Positions 9,879 to 19,291 of a stretch of 64,000 nucleotides of DNA are shown here, piece by piece. Below the pieces are notes generated by a model. That model saw only the letters and a program-made list of their open reading frames with translations, was not told where the DNA came from and did not search any database. The translations under genes were made by a program, and so were the position numbers. Where the stretch lies: the NCBI GenBank assembly GCA_903864275.1, contig CAIPFE010000037.1, positions 124,001 through 188,000 of the forward strand, in the 5' to 3' direction. The DNA is from an uncultured Mucilaginibacter sp. GTDB lineage: Bacteria > Bacteroidota > Bacteroidia > Sphingobacteriales > Sphingobacteriaceae. The first letter of the stretch is position 1; every line of letters begins with the position of its first letter.

Positions 9879-9896
9879 AAATACCGTTAAAATACT
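9879..9896 (+). promoter_or_regulatory. Tandem heptamer site AAATACC-N4-AAATACT
   Basis: AAATACC (9879-9885), GTTA, then AAATACT (9890-9896) form a direct repeat with an 11-bp period. The same arrangement occurs at 22490-22530 and 27809-27826. It lies 81 bp upstream of the gene at 9978 and 162 bp upstream of the divergent gene ending its start at 9716. Confidence 0.55.
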
Positions 9897-9977
9897 ATTT
9901 TTTCTTATTTTTCTTTTTTATAGTTTTATATAAAATTAAGGAATTTTTAAAACTAAACCACAAAAGCAACCGTAACT

Positions 9978-10748
9978 ATGGAAAATGACCACTCAAACAT
10001 GAAACTAGGGAAATTGACCCCGGTTCATGATCCGCGAACTTTAATGCTGGCAAATTATTTAGCGCCCGACACGTTGCCGCAAGTACCAGCAAAATATTAT
10101 TATGCAAAAAATATTGGTACATCCGCGTGGGGAATGATGGATAACGATAAAATTGGCGATTGTACCTGCGCTGCCGCCGGGCATTTGATAATGGAATGGA
10201 CGGATGATAACGGCGCGTTAGTTACGCCAGCCGACGCAGATATCATCAAGGCCTACTCGGCAATTACCGGTTATGACCCTATAACAGGTAATAATGACAA
10301 TGGCGCAAACGAAAACGCAGTATTAAACTACTGGCGGAATACAGGCATTGCCTCGCACAAGATATTAGCCTATGCTGCACTGGAGCCAAAAAACCACAAC
10401 CATATTATGTTATCCGTATTTTTATTTGGCGGATGTTATATTGGGGTGGGCCTACCAATATCAGCCCAAAGGCAAAAAGTTTGGTCGGTTCCGCCGGGTG
10501 GGCCAGTGGGACAAGGCGCGCCGGGATCATGGGGCGGGCACGCCGTTCCGGTTATCGGGTACGATAGCCATGGCTTAACCGTAATTACCTGGGGGGCGAC
10601 AAAGCGAATGACATGGTCGTTCTGGGACGCCTATTGCGATGAATCGTACGCCATTATCAGTACGGACTTTGCAGGCGCAAAACCTGCACCTAACGGATTT
10701 GATCTTGCCGCCCTACAGCAGGATATTAAAGAGATCGGGAAAGCTTAA
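9978..10748 (+). CDS. Papain-like (C39/C1-type) fold protein
   Basis: A 256-residue protein without a signal peptide or membrane segment. The pattern KIGDCTCAAAGH (Cys62 or Cys64) resembles the nucleophile region of papain-like cysteine proteases. GGHAVPVIGYD (His188) followed by ITWGATKRMTWSFW resembles the His and Trp region of that fold. The order Cys-His-(Asn/Asp)-Trp and the spacing fit, so a peptidase or inactive relative is likely. The substrate is unknown. It is followed by a good terminator and then by a PF04185 phosphoesterase on the same strand. Confidence 0.55.
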   Translation: MENDHSNMKLGKLTPVHDPRTLMLANYLAPDTLPQVPAKYYYAKNIGTSAWGMMDNDKIGDCTCAAAGHLIMEWTDDNGALVTPADADIIKAYSAITGYDPITGNNDNGANENAVLNYWRNTGIASHKILAYAALEPKNHNHIMLSVFLFGGCYIGVGLPISAQRQKVWSVPPGGPVGQGAPGSWGGHAVPVIGYDSHGLTVITWGATKRMTWSFWDAYCDESYAIISTDFAGAKPAPNGFDLAALQQDIKEIGKA

Positions 10749-10765
10749 TATTTATCCAGTCAAAA

Positions 10766-10806
10766 GTCGTCAACCGTCCCGGCGTTTTCGGGACGGCTAA
10801 CGACTT
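10766..10806 (+). terminator. Strong hairpin terminator
   Basis: CCGTCCCG (10774-10781) pairs with CGGGACGG (10789-10796) around a 7-nt loop. Outer arms AGTCGT and ACGACT extend the stem. It lies 18 bp after the stop of the papain-like gene and separates it from the phosphoesterase at 10880. Confidence 0.75.
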
Positions 10807-10879
10807 ACAGCGATTTTGATTGGCCTGTTTTGGATTTTATTCTAAATTTATTGAATCAAAGCTTTAATCACTATACCTT

Positions 10880-12382
10880 ATGCCAATGCCCGACTTTCCG
10901 CTCATCGATCACGTTTTCGTGCTGATGCTCGAAAACCATTCATTTGACCATTTACTAGGTTTTTCCGGCATCACTGGCGTGGATGCGGAAACAGGCAAGC
11001 CAACTGCCATCAATGGCCTTACAGGCAATGAATCAAATACGTACCTTGGTGTAGACTACCCGGTTCAACACCCCGCCGATTTTTCAATGCCTATTGACCC
11101 GGGTCACGAGTTCCCCGAAACTTTACTGCAGCTGACCGGCAGCAGCCGACCATATGATCCGGCAAACGGATATCCACCTATTAATAACAGCGGTTTTGTA
11201 AATGATTACATAAACACTTTAACACCAGGTGAGGGGCACGCAACCAGCAACTACGGCGAGATCATGAAATGCTTCGGCCCGGAGCAATTGCCGGTTTTGA
11301 ATGATTTGGCCAATGAATTTGCTGTTTGCGACAATTGGTTTTCTTCGCTGCCCGGCCCGACATGGCCCAACCGCTTTTTTGTACACGCCGCCTCTTCCGG
11401 CGGATTGGATCATAGCCCCACCACTGCGGAGATACTTACCTGGGAGAACCTGGGCGGGATGAACTTTCAAAATGGTACCGTGTTTGACCAACTCAAAGAA
11501 AAATTTGATACCGGTTACCGCCTTTACCGGGGTGATTACTTTTTAAGCGATAACTTTCCAAACGTATCGGCTTTAAAAGGCATCAGCAGCCTGCAGGCCC
11601 GCGCGGTCAGCTATCTCACTAACGATGTGAAAGTGGAATATGATTATCCTTATACCTTTATTGAACCAAGCTACGGCGATGTATTAAACAATACCTACAA
11701 GGGCGGTACCTCGCAGCATCCCCTGGACGACGCGACGGGCGGCGAAAAGCTGATCAAGGTTGTTTATGAAGCTATTCGTAATTCTCCGTTATGGGAAAAA
11801 AGCTTGCTTATTATTACCTGGGACGAGCATGGAGGTTTTTATGATCACGTTAAACCACCCGCTGCAATTGCCCCCGGCGACAATACAGTAAGCGCAAGCA
11901 TGAATAAGTTTGGCTTCGATTTTAAGCAATACGGCGTGCGTGTACCGGCGGTAATTGTGTCGCCGCTTATACCAAAAAATACAATCGATCACCGGCTGTA
12001 TGACCATGCCTCGGTACCCAGAACTTTGCAGGACCTTTTTAGCCTTACGGCGATGACTGAGAGGGACAAAAATGCCAATTCACTTTTGCCTTTATTATTA
12101 ACGCTCGACGCGCCCAGAACAGACACGCCGGCGACATTGCCAAGCCCGGTGCAATCAGCTTTACTGGCTATGGCTGCGGCCCCTGTCCAAAATAAAGCTA
12201 TACCGGCAAACCACGGCAGCCTGCCCGGATTTTTGCACGCTGCACTGAAAACTGACCTTGAAACGTCGCCCAAATCAGAACATGCAGCCATCAAAGCCGA
12301 GTTTGCTAAAATTAAAACGCAGCAAGACGCCAGGGCTTATATGAGTAAAGTGATGACCAAGCAAGCGGTGAGTGGTCAGTAG
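10880..12382 (+). CDS. Phosphoesterase family protein (phospholipase C/AcpA-like)
   Basis: A 500-residue enzyme of the PF04185 phosphoesterase family, which includes bacterial phospholipases C and acid phosphatases. Metal-binding motifs are DHVFVLMLENHSFDHLLGF (residues 10-28), WPNRFFVHAASSGG, and IITWDEHGGFYDHV with the late Asp-Glu-His cluster. The C-terminal 80 residues are Ala- and Lys-rich and variable. No signal peptide is visible from this start (MPMPDFPLID), unlike most exported members, so it may be cytoplasmic or use another route. It follows the papain-like gene after a terminator and is probably transcribed on its own. Confidence 0.85.
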   Translation: MPMPDFPLIDHVFVLMLENHSFDHLLGFSGITGVDAETGKPTAINGLTGNESNTYLGVDYPVQHPADFSMPIDPGHEFPETLLQLTGSSRPYDPANGYPPINNSGFVNDYINTLTPGEGHATSNYGEIMKCFGPEQLPVLNDLANEFAVCDNWFSSLPGPTWPNRFFVHAASSGGLDHSPTTAEILTWENLGGMNFQNGTVFDQLKEKFDTGYRLYRGDYFLSDNFPNVSALKGISSLQARAVSYLTNDVKVEYDYPYTFIEPSYGDVLNNTYKGGTSQHPLDDATGGEKLIKVVYEAIRNSPLWEKSLLIITWDEHGGFYDHVKPPAAIAPGDNTVSASMNKFGFDFKQYGVRVPAVIVSPLIPKNTIDHRLYDHASVPRTLQDLFSLTAMTERDKNANSLLPLLLTLDAPRTDTPATLPSPVQSALLAMAAAPVQNKAIPANHGSLPGFLHAALKTDLETSPKSEHAAIKAEFAKIKTQQDARAYMSKVMTKQAVSGQ

Positions 12383-12404
12383 TGAATTGTGAGTAGTAAG
12401 CGGT

Positions 12405-12540
12405 GTAAAACCTTTACAACCTACTACAACCTTTACAACCACTACAACCTTTGCGACTTACAACCACTATAACCCTTACAACCGTTACAACAACACCCCA
12501 ATCAACTTAATCAACCTAAAAAACCCGATCAACTAACATA
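12405..12540. repeat. Degenerate short tandem words (TTACAACC, TTAATCAAC)
   Basis: The first 90 bp repeat variants of CTTTACAACC and CACTACAACC. The last 40 bp hold CAATCAACTTAATCAACC. The second word also occurs right before the starts at 5176 and 43793. The stretch lies in the leader of the MFS gene at 12585. Confidence 0.55.
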
Positions 12541-12548
12541 ATAAAAGT

Positions 12549-12556
12549 TATATTTG
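12549..12556 (+). promoter_or_regulatory. Candidate -7 element TATATTTG
   Basis: It matches the Bacteroidota -7 consensus TAnnTTTG exactly and lies 28 bp before the ATG at 12585. No good -33 TTTG is visible upstream. Confidence 0.4.
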
Positions 12557-12584
12557 AGCAACCTTCAATTATAAACCTCTTATT

Positions 12585-13928
12585 ATGATCCAGAGAAAAG
12601 TTATATTATGGTCCGTCATAGTCGCTATTGGCGGCTTTATTTTCGGGTTTGATACTGTTGTCATCTCGGGCGCCGAACAGGCCATCCAGCAATATTGGCA
12701 ACTCGGGGCCCTCGCGCATGGACTTACTACTTCAATAGCAATAGTTGGTACCGTTTTCGGCGCCTTCTTCGGTCGTATCCCTGCCGATAAACTTGGCCGG
12801 AAAAAATCACTCATCATTATAGCACTGATATTTTTGTTTTCATCCCTGGTTACTTCTTTTGTGACCAATTGGTACCTGTTTATGGCGTTTCGTTTTATAG
12901 GGGGCATGGGAGTAGGCGCTTCCTCAATTATAGCCCCCATCTATATTTCCGAAATTTCCCCTGCCGCCGCCAGGGGCAGGCTGGTGGTACTGTTCCAGTT
13001 TAATATCGTATTCGGTATCGTAATTTCTTTGCTTTCAAATCTATTAATTGTTCATATACTGGGCCCAACACACAGTGATTCATGGCGTTATATGCTGGGT
13101 ATAATGGCCGTGCCCTCGCTGATATTTTTGCTGTTACTGAAATTTGTGCCTGAAAGCCCCCGCTGGCTGTTGCTTCAGGGTGGCCGCTATGATGAGGCAA
13201 AAGAAATATTGAGAGTCATTAACCCCGCCGGTTATGAGAGTGAATTGGATACCATAGTAAAAAGTAATAAAGAGGACGCCACAGAGCCCGGCGGAACAGA
13301 ACTGTTTAGCGGCAGGTACAAAGTGCCGGTCAGGCTGGCCATACTTATTGCATTTTTCAACCAGGTGTCGGGTATTAATGCCATACTGTATTACGCACCA
13401 CGCATATTTGCCATGACCGGCTTTGGCAAGAGCGATTCTTTGGCGTCGTCCCTGTGCCTTGGCATAGTAAATTTTACTTTTACAATGATCGCCATTCGCT
13501 TTATCGACAGCACCGGGCGCCGGAAATTGATGTTCATTGGCTCGTTCGGCCTTATTCTCGCCTTAGCTTTAGTAACTTTTTCATTTTATACACAAAGTTT
13601 TAGCGGGTATTATATTATCGTATACCTGTCGTTATTTATCGCATTTTTCTCTTTTTCACAGGGCGCGGTTATTTGGGTGTTTATTTCCGAAATATTCCCC
13701 AACCAGGTTAGGGCAAAAGGTCAAACGCTGGGAAGCTTTACACACTGGTTTATGGCGGCGCTTATCACGTTTATCTTTCCGTATTTTACCGAAAAGCTTG
13801 GCGGCGGCAATACATTTTTGTTTTTTACTATCATGATGGTGTTCCAGCTTTTATTTGTCTGGAAGATGATGCCCGAAACAAAAGGAAAATCGCTTGAACA
13901 AATTGAACATACTTTGATAGGGCACTAG
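12585..13928 (+). CDS. MFS sugar porter
   Basis: A 447-residue, 12-helix transporter of the major facilitator superfamily, sugar porter subfamily (XylE/GalP/GLUT type), importing a sugar with protons across the inner membrane. Family marks are FGFDTVVISGAEQAI in helix 1, GRIPADKLGRKKS in the loop 2-3, PESPRWLLLQGGRYDEA after helix 6, NQVSGINAILYYAPRIF in helix 7 and the C-terminal PETKGKSLEQIE. All motifs are intact. The next gene, a PLP decarboxylase, begins 40 bp downstream and a second sugar transporter follows that, so the three may be co-transcribed. Confidence 0.9.
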   Translation: MIQRKVILWSVIVAIGGFIFGFDTVVISGAEQAIQQYWQLGALAHGLTTSIAIVGTVFGAFFGRIPADKLGRKKSLIIIALIFLFSSLVTSFVTNWYLFMAFRFIGGMGVGASSIIAPIYISEISPAAARGRLVVLFQFNIVFGIVISLLSNLLIVHILGPTHSDSWRYMLGIMAVPSLIFLLLLKFVPESPRWLLLQGGRYDEAKEILRVINPAGYESELDTIVKSNKEDATEPGGTELFSGRYKVPVRLAILIAFFNQVSGINAILYYAPRIFAMTGFGKSDSLASSLCLGIVNFTFTMIAIRFIDSTGRRKLMFIGSFGLILALALVTFSFYTQSFSGYYIIVYLSLFIAFFSFSQGAVIWVFISEIFPNQVRAKGQTLGSFTHWFMAALITFIFPYFTEKLGGGNTFLFFTIMMVFQLLFVWKMMPETKGKSLEQIEHTLIGH

Positions 13929-13968
13929 GATATTTGCCGGCTCATACCCGGTATATTGGTATTAATTT

Positions 13969-15384
13969 ATGGAGTCTCAAATAAGCAAAGCATTTTCACC
14001 CGAAGATTTCAGGGCAAATGGGCATCAGCTAATTGATATGCTCGCCGATCATCTTATTAAAAGTCAGTCTAACGACCCAACGCCAACAATTTCAAGGGAA
14101 ACACCTGATGACCAGTTGAAATTCTGGAAAGATGATCTTAACAGCCCGTTGCCTGATGATCCTGGTGAGCTTTTTAATAATATCTTATCCAGGTCCATCA
14201 ATTTATATAGCAGGAGATGTATGGGGCACCAGGTTCCACCACCGGCACCGGCCGCAGTGCTGGGTGCAATGCTAAGCAGTTTCCTGAACAATGGCTCTGC
14301 CGTGTATGAAATGGGAATGACCGGTAATGCCCTTGAAAAGATCATTACGGAAAATCTTGGACAGAAATTTGGCTTTGGTGCGGCCGCTTCCGGCTTTGTT
14401 ACCTCAGGTGGTACCCTGGGCAATCTCACGGTATTGCTTAGCGCCCGGGCAGCAGTTACTGATGTGTGGGACCATGGCCTTGTCGGCCATAACAACCTGG
14501 CAATAATGGTATCTGAGGAATCACATTATTCGGTTGACAGGGCCGCGCGGATCATGGGACTTGGTACCGAAGGAATCATTAAGGTTCCTGTAAACGCTAA
14601 ATATCAACTGAGAACTGATCTGTTGGATGAATGTTTGGACAAGGCCGCAAGATCGGGCAAAAAGGTGTTTTGTGTAATCGGCTGCGCATGCTCCACGTCG
14701 ACAGGCGCTTATGATGACCTGCAGGCAACCGGCGATTTCGCGAAGAAAAATAGCATTTGGTTCCATGTGGATGGCGCACATGGCGCGGCCACTATTTATT
14801 CGCCCCAGTATAAACACTTACTTGATGGGATTGAACTTGCCGACTCTGTGATCATCGACTTTCACAAAATGATGCTGACACCGTCGTTATCAACGGCGGT
14901 CATCTACAAACGCGCAAGCGACAGTTATAAAACCTTCGCCCAAAAAGCGCAATACCTGTGGGCCGACCAGGAAAAAGAAGAGTGGCACAATTCAGGAAAA
15001 CGCACTTTTGAATGTACCAAACCCATGAGCATCCTCAGCATCTATACTTTAATGCGGATTTATGGTGATGCATTATTTAAGCAAAACGTCGAAATGCTGT
15101 TTTCCCTCGCGCAGGAATTTGCTGCCCTAATTAAACAAAACAAAAATTTTGAGCTGGCTTGCGAGCCGCAAAGCAATATTGTTTGCTTCAGGTATGTGTC
15201 AAGAAGATCGGCGGAAGACGTGAACAAAAAAATATTGCAGCACTTACTGGCCGATGGCAGGTATTATATTGTGAGTACTACCCTTAATGAAAAGCCGTAT
15301 TTGCGTACAGCGATCATGAACCCTTTAACCAGGATTTCAGAACTTGCTGAGTTATTGGATTTGATTGATATTTTGGATTTGTAG
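13969..15384 (+). CDS. PLP-dependent group II decarboxylase
   Basis: A 471-residue fold-type I enzyme of the group II amino acid decarboxylase family (relatives act on aromatic amino acids, glutamate or 2,4-diaminobutyrate). The Schiff-base lysine is Lys300 in DFHKMM. His186 in SEESHYSVDRAARIMGLG would stack on the cofactor and Asp268 in HVDGAHGA would bind the pyridine nitrogen. GHQVPPPAPAAVLGAM and MTGNALEKII fit the substrate side. Its exact substrate cannot be read. It lies between two sugar-transporter genes, 40 bp after the first and 94 bp before the second, which does not suggest an obvious pathway. Confidence 0.8.
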   Translation: MESQISKAFSPEDFRANGHQLIDMLADHLIKSQSNDPTPTISRETPDDQLKFWKDDLNSPLPDDPGELFNNILSRSINLYSRRCMGHQVPPPAPAAVLGAMLSSFLNNGSAVYEMGMTGNALEKIITENLGQKFGFGAAASGFVTSGGTLGNLTVLLSARAAVTDVWDHGLVGHNNLAIMVSEESHYSVDRAARIMGLGTEGIIKVPVNAKYQLRTDLLDECLDKAARSGKKVFCVIGCACSTSTGAYDDLQATGDFAKKNSIWFHVDGAHGAATIYSPQYKHLLDGIELADSVIIDFHKMMLTPSLSTAVIYKRASDSYKTFAQKAQYLWADQEKEEWHNSGKRTFECTKPMSILSIYTLMRIYGDALFKQNVEMLFSLAQEFAALIKQNKNFELACEPQSNIVCFRYVSRRSAEDVNKKILQHLLADGRYYIVSTTLNEKPYLRTAIMNPLTRISELAELLDLIDILDL

Positions 15385-15478
15385 CAGGGAATTAGCCTTT
15401 TGTCAATTCCTAAAAATTCAATAGATTTAGAAAATCCTTGTTCAGACAAACTTTCATATGCGGCTTATATGATCGCGG

Positions 15479-16783
15479 ATGGACAATGGCCATAGAAATC
15501 TAATAAATATGACTATTCCCAAATCCTCAAATCAAATAAATGCAAAGCCGGCTATCAACCCCATTATTATTCTCGGAGCCCTGTTTTTTATTTTTGGATT
15601 TATCACATGGTTAAATTCGGTATTGATTCCGTATTTGAAAATTGCCTGCGAGCTGAACAATCTCGAGGCTTACCTTGTTACCAGTGCTTTTTATATTTCG
15701 TACCTGGTAATGGGCGTACCTGCCGCGCGTTTATTAAGAAATATCGGGTTTAAAAAAGGCATGTCAGCGGGTTTGCTCATCATGGCTGTGGGAGCACTAA
15801 TATTTATACCGGCTGCTATCACCCGAACCTATATTTTATTTCTTTTGGGATTATTTATCCAGGGCACAGGTCTGACTGTGTTGCAGGCGGCTTCCAATCC
15901 CTACGTAACGATTGTTGGCGACCGTGATAGTGCCGCCAAACGGATCAGCATAATGGGGATATGCAATAAAGTGGCAGGGGTTATTGCGCCGATAGTTTTG
16001 GGGACAGTTGTTTTAAAGGGCGCTGATGCTTTGGTTCTGCGCCTAAAAACAATGGATGCAGCGCAAAAGGCGGTTGAATTAAACGGCTTGGCCTCAAAAG
16101 TAATTGCTCCTTATATAGTAATTTGTATCGCGTTGATCATATTGGCATTCCTGACTTACTTTTCCGGCTTGCCGGCAATTGATACCGATGAAGAAGATGA
16201 AACACTGGCCGCAACCAATATTAAAAAGAATAGTATATTCCAGTTTCCCCATTTGCTACTTGGGGTTTTGACACTGTTTTTTTACGTGGGGGTTGAAGTG
16301 ATAGCCGGCGATACCATTATTCGCTACGGGGCGTCACAGGGCATAGCGCTGTATACGGCGAAATTCTTTACATCGTGTACCCTGGCCGCTATGATCGCAG
16401 GGTATGTCATCGGGATAATTGCTATCCCTAAATATCTTAAACAGGATAACGCTTTAAAAATTTGTGCCGTGTTGGGTGTATTATTTTCCATTGCAGCTAT
16501 TTGCACAAACGGTTATACTTCTGTTTTGTTTATTGCTTTGCTGGGATTGGCAAATTCATTAATGTGGCCCGCCATCTGGCCATTGGCAATTGCAGACCTT
16601 GGCCGTTTTACCAAGATCGGTTCATCCATGTTAATTATGGGCATCGCGGGCGGCGCACTAATACCCTTATTGTACGGCTATCTTACCGACCTGTTTAATT
16701 CGCGTATCGCCTATTCGATTTTGATACCTTGTTATTTGTTTATATGGTATTACGCTGCTTCTGGGCATAGGATAAGAAAGTAA
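15479..16783 (+). CDS. FHS-family sugar MFS transporter (FucP/GluP-like)
   Basis: A 434-residue, 12-helix proton-coupled sugar transporter of the fucose-galactose-glucose (FHS) branch of MFS. Marks are GALFFIFGFITWLNSVLIPYL in helix 1, the FYISYLVMGVPAA segment and the typical LGLFIQGTGLTVLQAASNPYVT of helices 4-5. The second half begins with an FFYVGVEVIAGDTI helix 7. ATG at 15479 is taken; ATG at 15509 (MTIPKSSNQ) is an equally possible start. It follows the decarboxylase and is followed by a 274-bp spacer. Confidence 0.85.
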   Translation: MDNGHRNLINMTIPKSSNQINAKPAINPIIILGALFFIFGFITWLNSVLIPYLKIACELNNLEAYLVTSAFYISYLVMGVPAARLLRNIGFKKGMSAGLLIMAVGALIFIPAAITRTYILFLLGLFIQGTGLTVLQAASNPYVTIVGDRDSAAKRISIMGICNKVAGVIAPIVLGTVVLKGADALVLRLKTMDAAQKAVELNGLASKVIAPYIVICIALIILAFLTYFSGLPAIDTDEEDETLAATNIKKNSIFQFPHLLLGVLTLFFYVGVEVIAGDTIIRYGASQGIALYTAKFFTSCTLAAMIAGYVIGIIAIPKYLKQDNALKICAVLGVLFSIAAICTNGYTSVLFIALLGLANSLMWPAIWPLAIADLGRFTKIGSSMLIMGIAGGALIPLLYGYLTDLFNSRIAYSILIPCYLFIWYYAASGHRIRK

Positions 16784-17057
16784 ACAAGGAATTTGGGCAC
16801 TTTCAACATTCGGGACCAAGGCAAATATTAGTGCGCCTTGTGAACTCTTCGTGCACTTCGTGGTAAAATTAACCACTATGGACACAAAGGTTGCACAAGG
16901 AACACAATGACAATGATGAATCCTTCCATTTGCCGTTGTTTTCCAGCATTTTACCGGGTATATGGTGCACTTCGCCAAGAATTATTATTTATTAATAATT
17001 ACTGTTTACAAATTTGATTTGGAAATCATTTTGTAACCGCTATAAATCCTCATCCCG

Positions 17058-18083
17058 ATGAAAAAAGTTATACCTGGCCTTCTTTTGTTTATTATTTTAT
17101 CCGGCTACGCCGTTGCTCAGGCACAAGTTTCCAATTCAAAAGCCCGGCAATCGCCAATCGATACCTCTTTTTTATTAAAAGTTAACGGTGTTGAGCAATA
17201 CATCGAAATTAAGGGTGTTTCAAAGGCCAACCCCGTTTTGTTATTTATTCATGGCGGGCCCTCATGGCCTGCAACGCCCATGATCAGAAAATTTAACCAG
17301 GACCTTGCCAAAAACTTTGTCCTGGTCTCATGGGACCAGAGAAACTGCGGAAAGTCGAAAACTGATAACGCGGCAATATTAACTCCCGATTTATATGTGG
17401 AGGATGCCCACCTGGTAACTCAATACCTAAAGAGCGAGTTCCACGTCAAAAAAATATTCGTGGCATGTCATAGCTGGGGCACTATTATTGGCATTAATTT
17501 AATTTTAAAATACCCTGGGGACTATGCCGCTTATATTGGGATGGGCCAATTTGTTAGCCCTAACCGGTCTGAAGCGCTTGCCCATACCTTTGTTGCCGAA
17601 CAGGCAAAGCTTAATAAAGATACCGCCACTTTAAATGCGCTGAATGCTATTCCATTTTCCGTAGAACATGGCTATGCAAACGGGTTCGATGGCCTGATCG
17701 GGTTCAGCATGCTGGCAAATAAATATTTTCAAAGCAGTGAGGTCGCCATTTTGCCCGACCCAACCCAACTGTACCCTGATTATAGCAAATTAGATTGGAT
17801 GACGCCGGTTATGACAACCGGAAAGGTGCTGTTTAACTATATGAATGCAACTGATATTGATTTTTTCAAGTTCAAAGATTTTAAAGTGCCTGTATATTTT
17901 TTTATAGGCAAATATGATCATAACACGTCTGCGGCCATAGCAGCAGAGTATTTCAGTACTATTAAAGCCCCCAAAAAGGAGTTGTTTTGGTTTGACCACA
18001 GCGGCCACTCACCTAATTGGGAAGAGCCAACACTTTTTTATCAGCGGGTTGTACAGGTTGCGACGGAGAACAAAATCAATTAA
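17058..18083 (+). CDS. Secreted alpha/beta hydrolase, prolyl aminopeptidase-like
   Basis: A 341-residue exported alpha/beta hydrolase. The first 22 residues form a signal peptide (hydrophobic LLLFIILSGYAVAQAQ). The oxyanion motif HGGPSWP (residues 65-71), DQRNCGKS and the nucleophile elbow ACHSWGT (Ser139) fit the proline iminopeptidase-like group. The catalytic His lies in FDHSGHSPNWEEP near the end. Peptide or small-ester hydrolysis in the periplasm is the likely role. The gene at 18144 follows after 60 bp on the same strand. Confidence 0.8.
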   Translation: MKKVIPGLLLFIILSGYAVAQAQVSNSKARQSPIDTSFLLKVNGVEQYIEIKGVSKANPVLLFIHGGPSWPATPMIRKFNQDLAKNFVLVSWDQRNCGKSKTDNAAILTPDLYVEDAHLVTQYLKSEFHVKKIFVACHSWGTIIGINLILKYPGDYAAYIGMGQFVSPNRSEALAHTFVAEQAKLNKDTATLNALNAIPFSVEHGYANGFDGLIGFSMLANKYFQSSEVAILPDPTQLYPDYSKLDWMTPVMTTGKVLFNYMNATDIDFFKFKDFKVPVYFFIGKYDHNTSAAIAAEYFSTIKAPKKELFWFDHSGHSPNWEEPTLFYQRVVQVATENKIN

Positions 18084-18143
18084 CTTTATTTTGTGGTACT
18101 TGTTTTGGCCGAACGGTAAACAAGCGAAAACCGGAACATAGAA

Positions 18144-19121
18144 ATGGATATTAACAACGATTTGCCCCCGGGCAAAAGGTTACCCCATTGCGATTACCCG
18201 GGGGCGGCTGACATCGGATCTCATGGTTTGCAACCGCTTCCTGATGAGTTGCCGGCTATGACATTGGCTGCAGCACAACAATACCGGAGTTCAAGATTTC
18301 AAATAACAACGGCCGATACCCTTAATAATGAAAAGCTTTTGCAAATGGCGAGGGTGATTGCCGGTTCATTTGCCGTTAACGACCCTATGATAAGGCATCT
18401 GCGCCCACCAAAAGAATGGCCGGCGGGGGTATCGGGGACGAAACATAAAGACCCGTTTGGCGATGACGAATTTGGCAGCTGGACTAAGGAAAGCATATTA
18501 TTTTGGTTCATAAGGTTGTTTATTTTCACCGAACCGTTCCGTCCTTTGGACGCTATTGTGCAAAACGAAAGTGCATTAAAACAATCGCTGGCAGCGCTAA
18601 ATGGGGCAGGGGATGTCATCGGGGGTGCATTGAATATTAGTTTAGACTTGTCAAAAGCCGCTTTCTCCATTCGCGAAAATGATCCGTTTATCAGCGCTGT
18701 ATTTTCCTTTTTTGAGCCCGGTGCCCAGTTTTTAACTTCGCAGGTAAATTTATCCCTGAATGCTCTATGCAAAAAATACACGGCATTTTCAACCGCGCTG
18801 AAAGCCGGTAAAGTTGCCGACCTAAATATGGTCGCACGTTCTCCTTTACTTCCATCAGAGGATACATTTGCACTGGTTGCCGCCACAGTCACTCATTTAC
18901 AGCAACTTGGGTTTGAGTTTTTATTAATTTCTGCCGGCAACCAATGGACCGGGGCCGCCTGCGGGGTATTGGGAGGAGTAAAAGTTCATTTTGCGCCCTA
19001 TAGGGATTTGAAAAGGGTCGGCGAAAGCAATGAAGCTATTGCGGATAAGCCATCAAGTGTGGACGGGTTTATATCGGGCAAGGACAGCGGGTGTATGTTT
19101 TATGTGGTCCGCCTGAAATAA
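18144..19121 (+). CDS. Hypothetical protein, weakly acetyltransferase-like
   Basis: A 325-residue soluble protein that I do not recognise. It has no signal peptide or membrane helix. Residues about 40-100 (ITTADTLNNEKLLQMARVIAGSFAVNDPM) and 255-300 (FALVAATVTHLQQLGFEFLLISAGNQWTG) have the alternating helix and strand pattern of a GNAT-like fold. The acetyl-CoA loop is not clear, so this is only a hint. It contains a long central helical part. It follows the hydrolase with a 60-bp gap and may share its transcript. Confidence 0.6.
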   Translation: MDINNDLPPGKRLPHCDYPGAADIGSHGLQPLPDELPAMTLAAAQQYRSSRFQITTADTLNNEKLLQMARVIAGSFAVNDPMIRHLRPPKEWPAGVSGTKHKDPFGDDEFGSWTKESILFWFIRLFIFTEPFRPLDAIVQNESALKQSLAALNGAGDVIGGALNISLDLSKAAFSIRENDPFISAVFSFFEPGAQFLTSQVNLSLNALCKKYTAFSTALKAGKVADLNMVARSPLLPSEDTFALVAATVTHLQQLGFEFLLISAGNQWTGAACGVLGGVKVHFAPYRDLKRVGESNEAIADKPSSVDGFISGKDSGCMFYVVRLK

Positions 19122-19291
19122 AAACATACCTGAGATATAAAAGGAACAAATTAAGATATACCGGGATCGAAAAAGCATAGTATTGCTGTTTTACGCGTAT
19201 AATGAACAATGCGCAAAAACAGTTTGTTGCGAAAAGCCGCAGTTATAAGATGCGGGGTATACGAAAGCATTAGATTTTCCATCTGAAAGGG

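Noticed and set aside
18299..18892. 197-codon frame opposite the 325-residue hypothetical gene
   Set aside because: The + strand gene has a better start, better codon pattern and fits the direction of its neighbour; the - strand protein has no recognisable feature.
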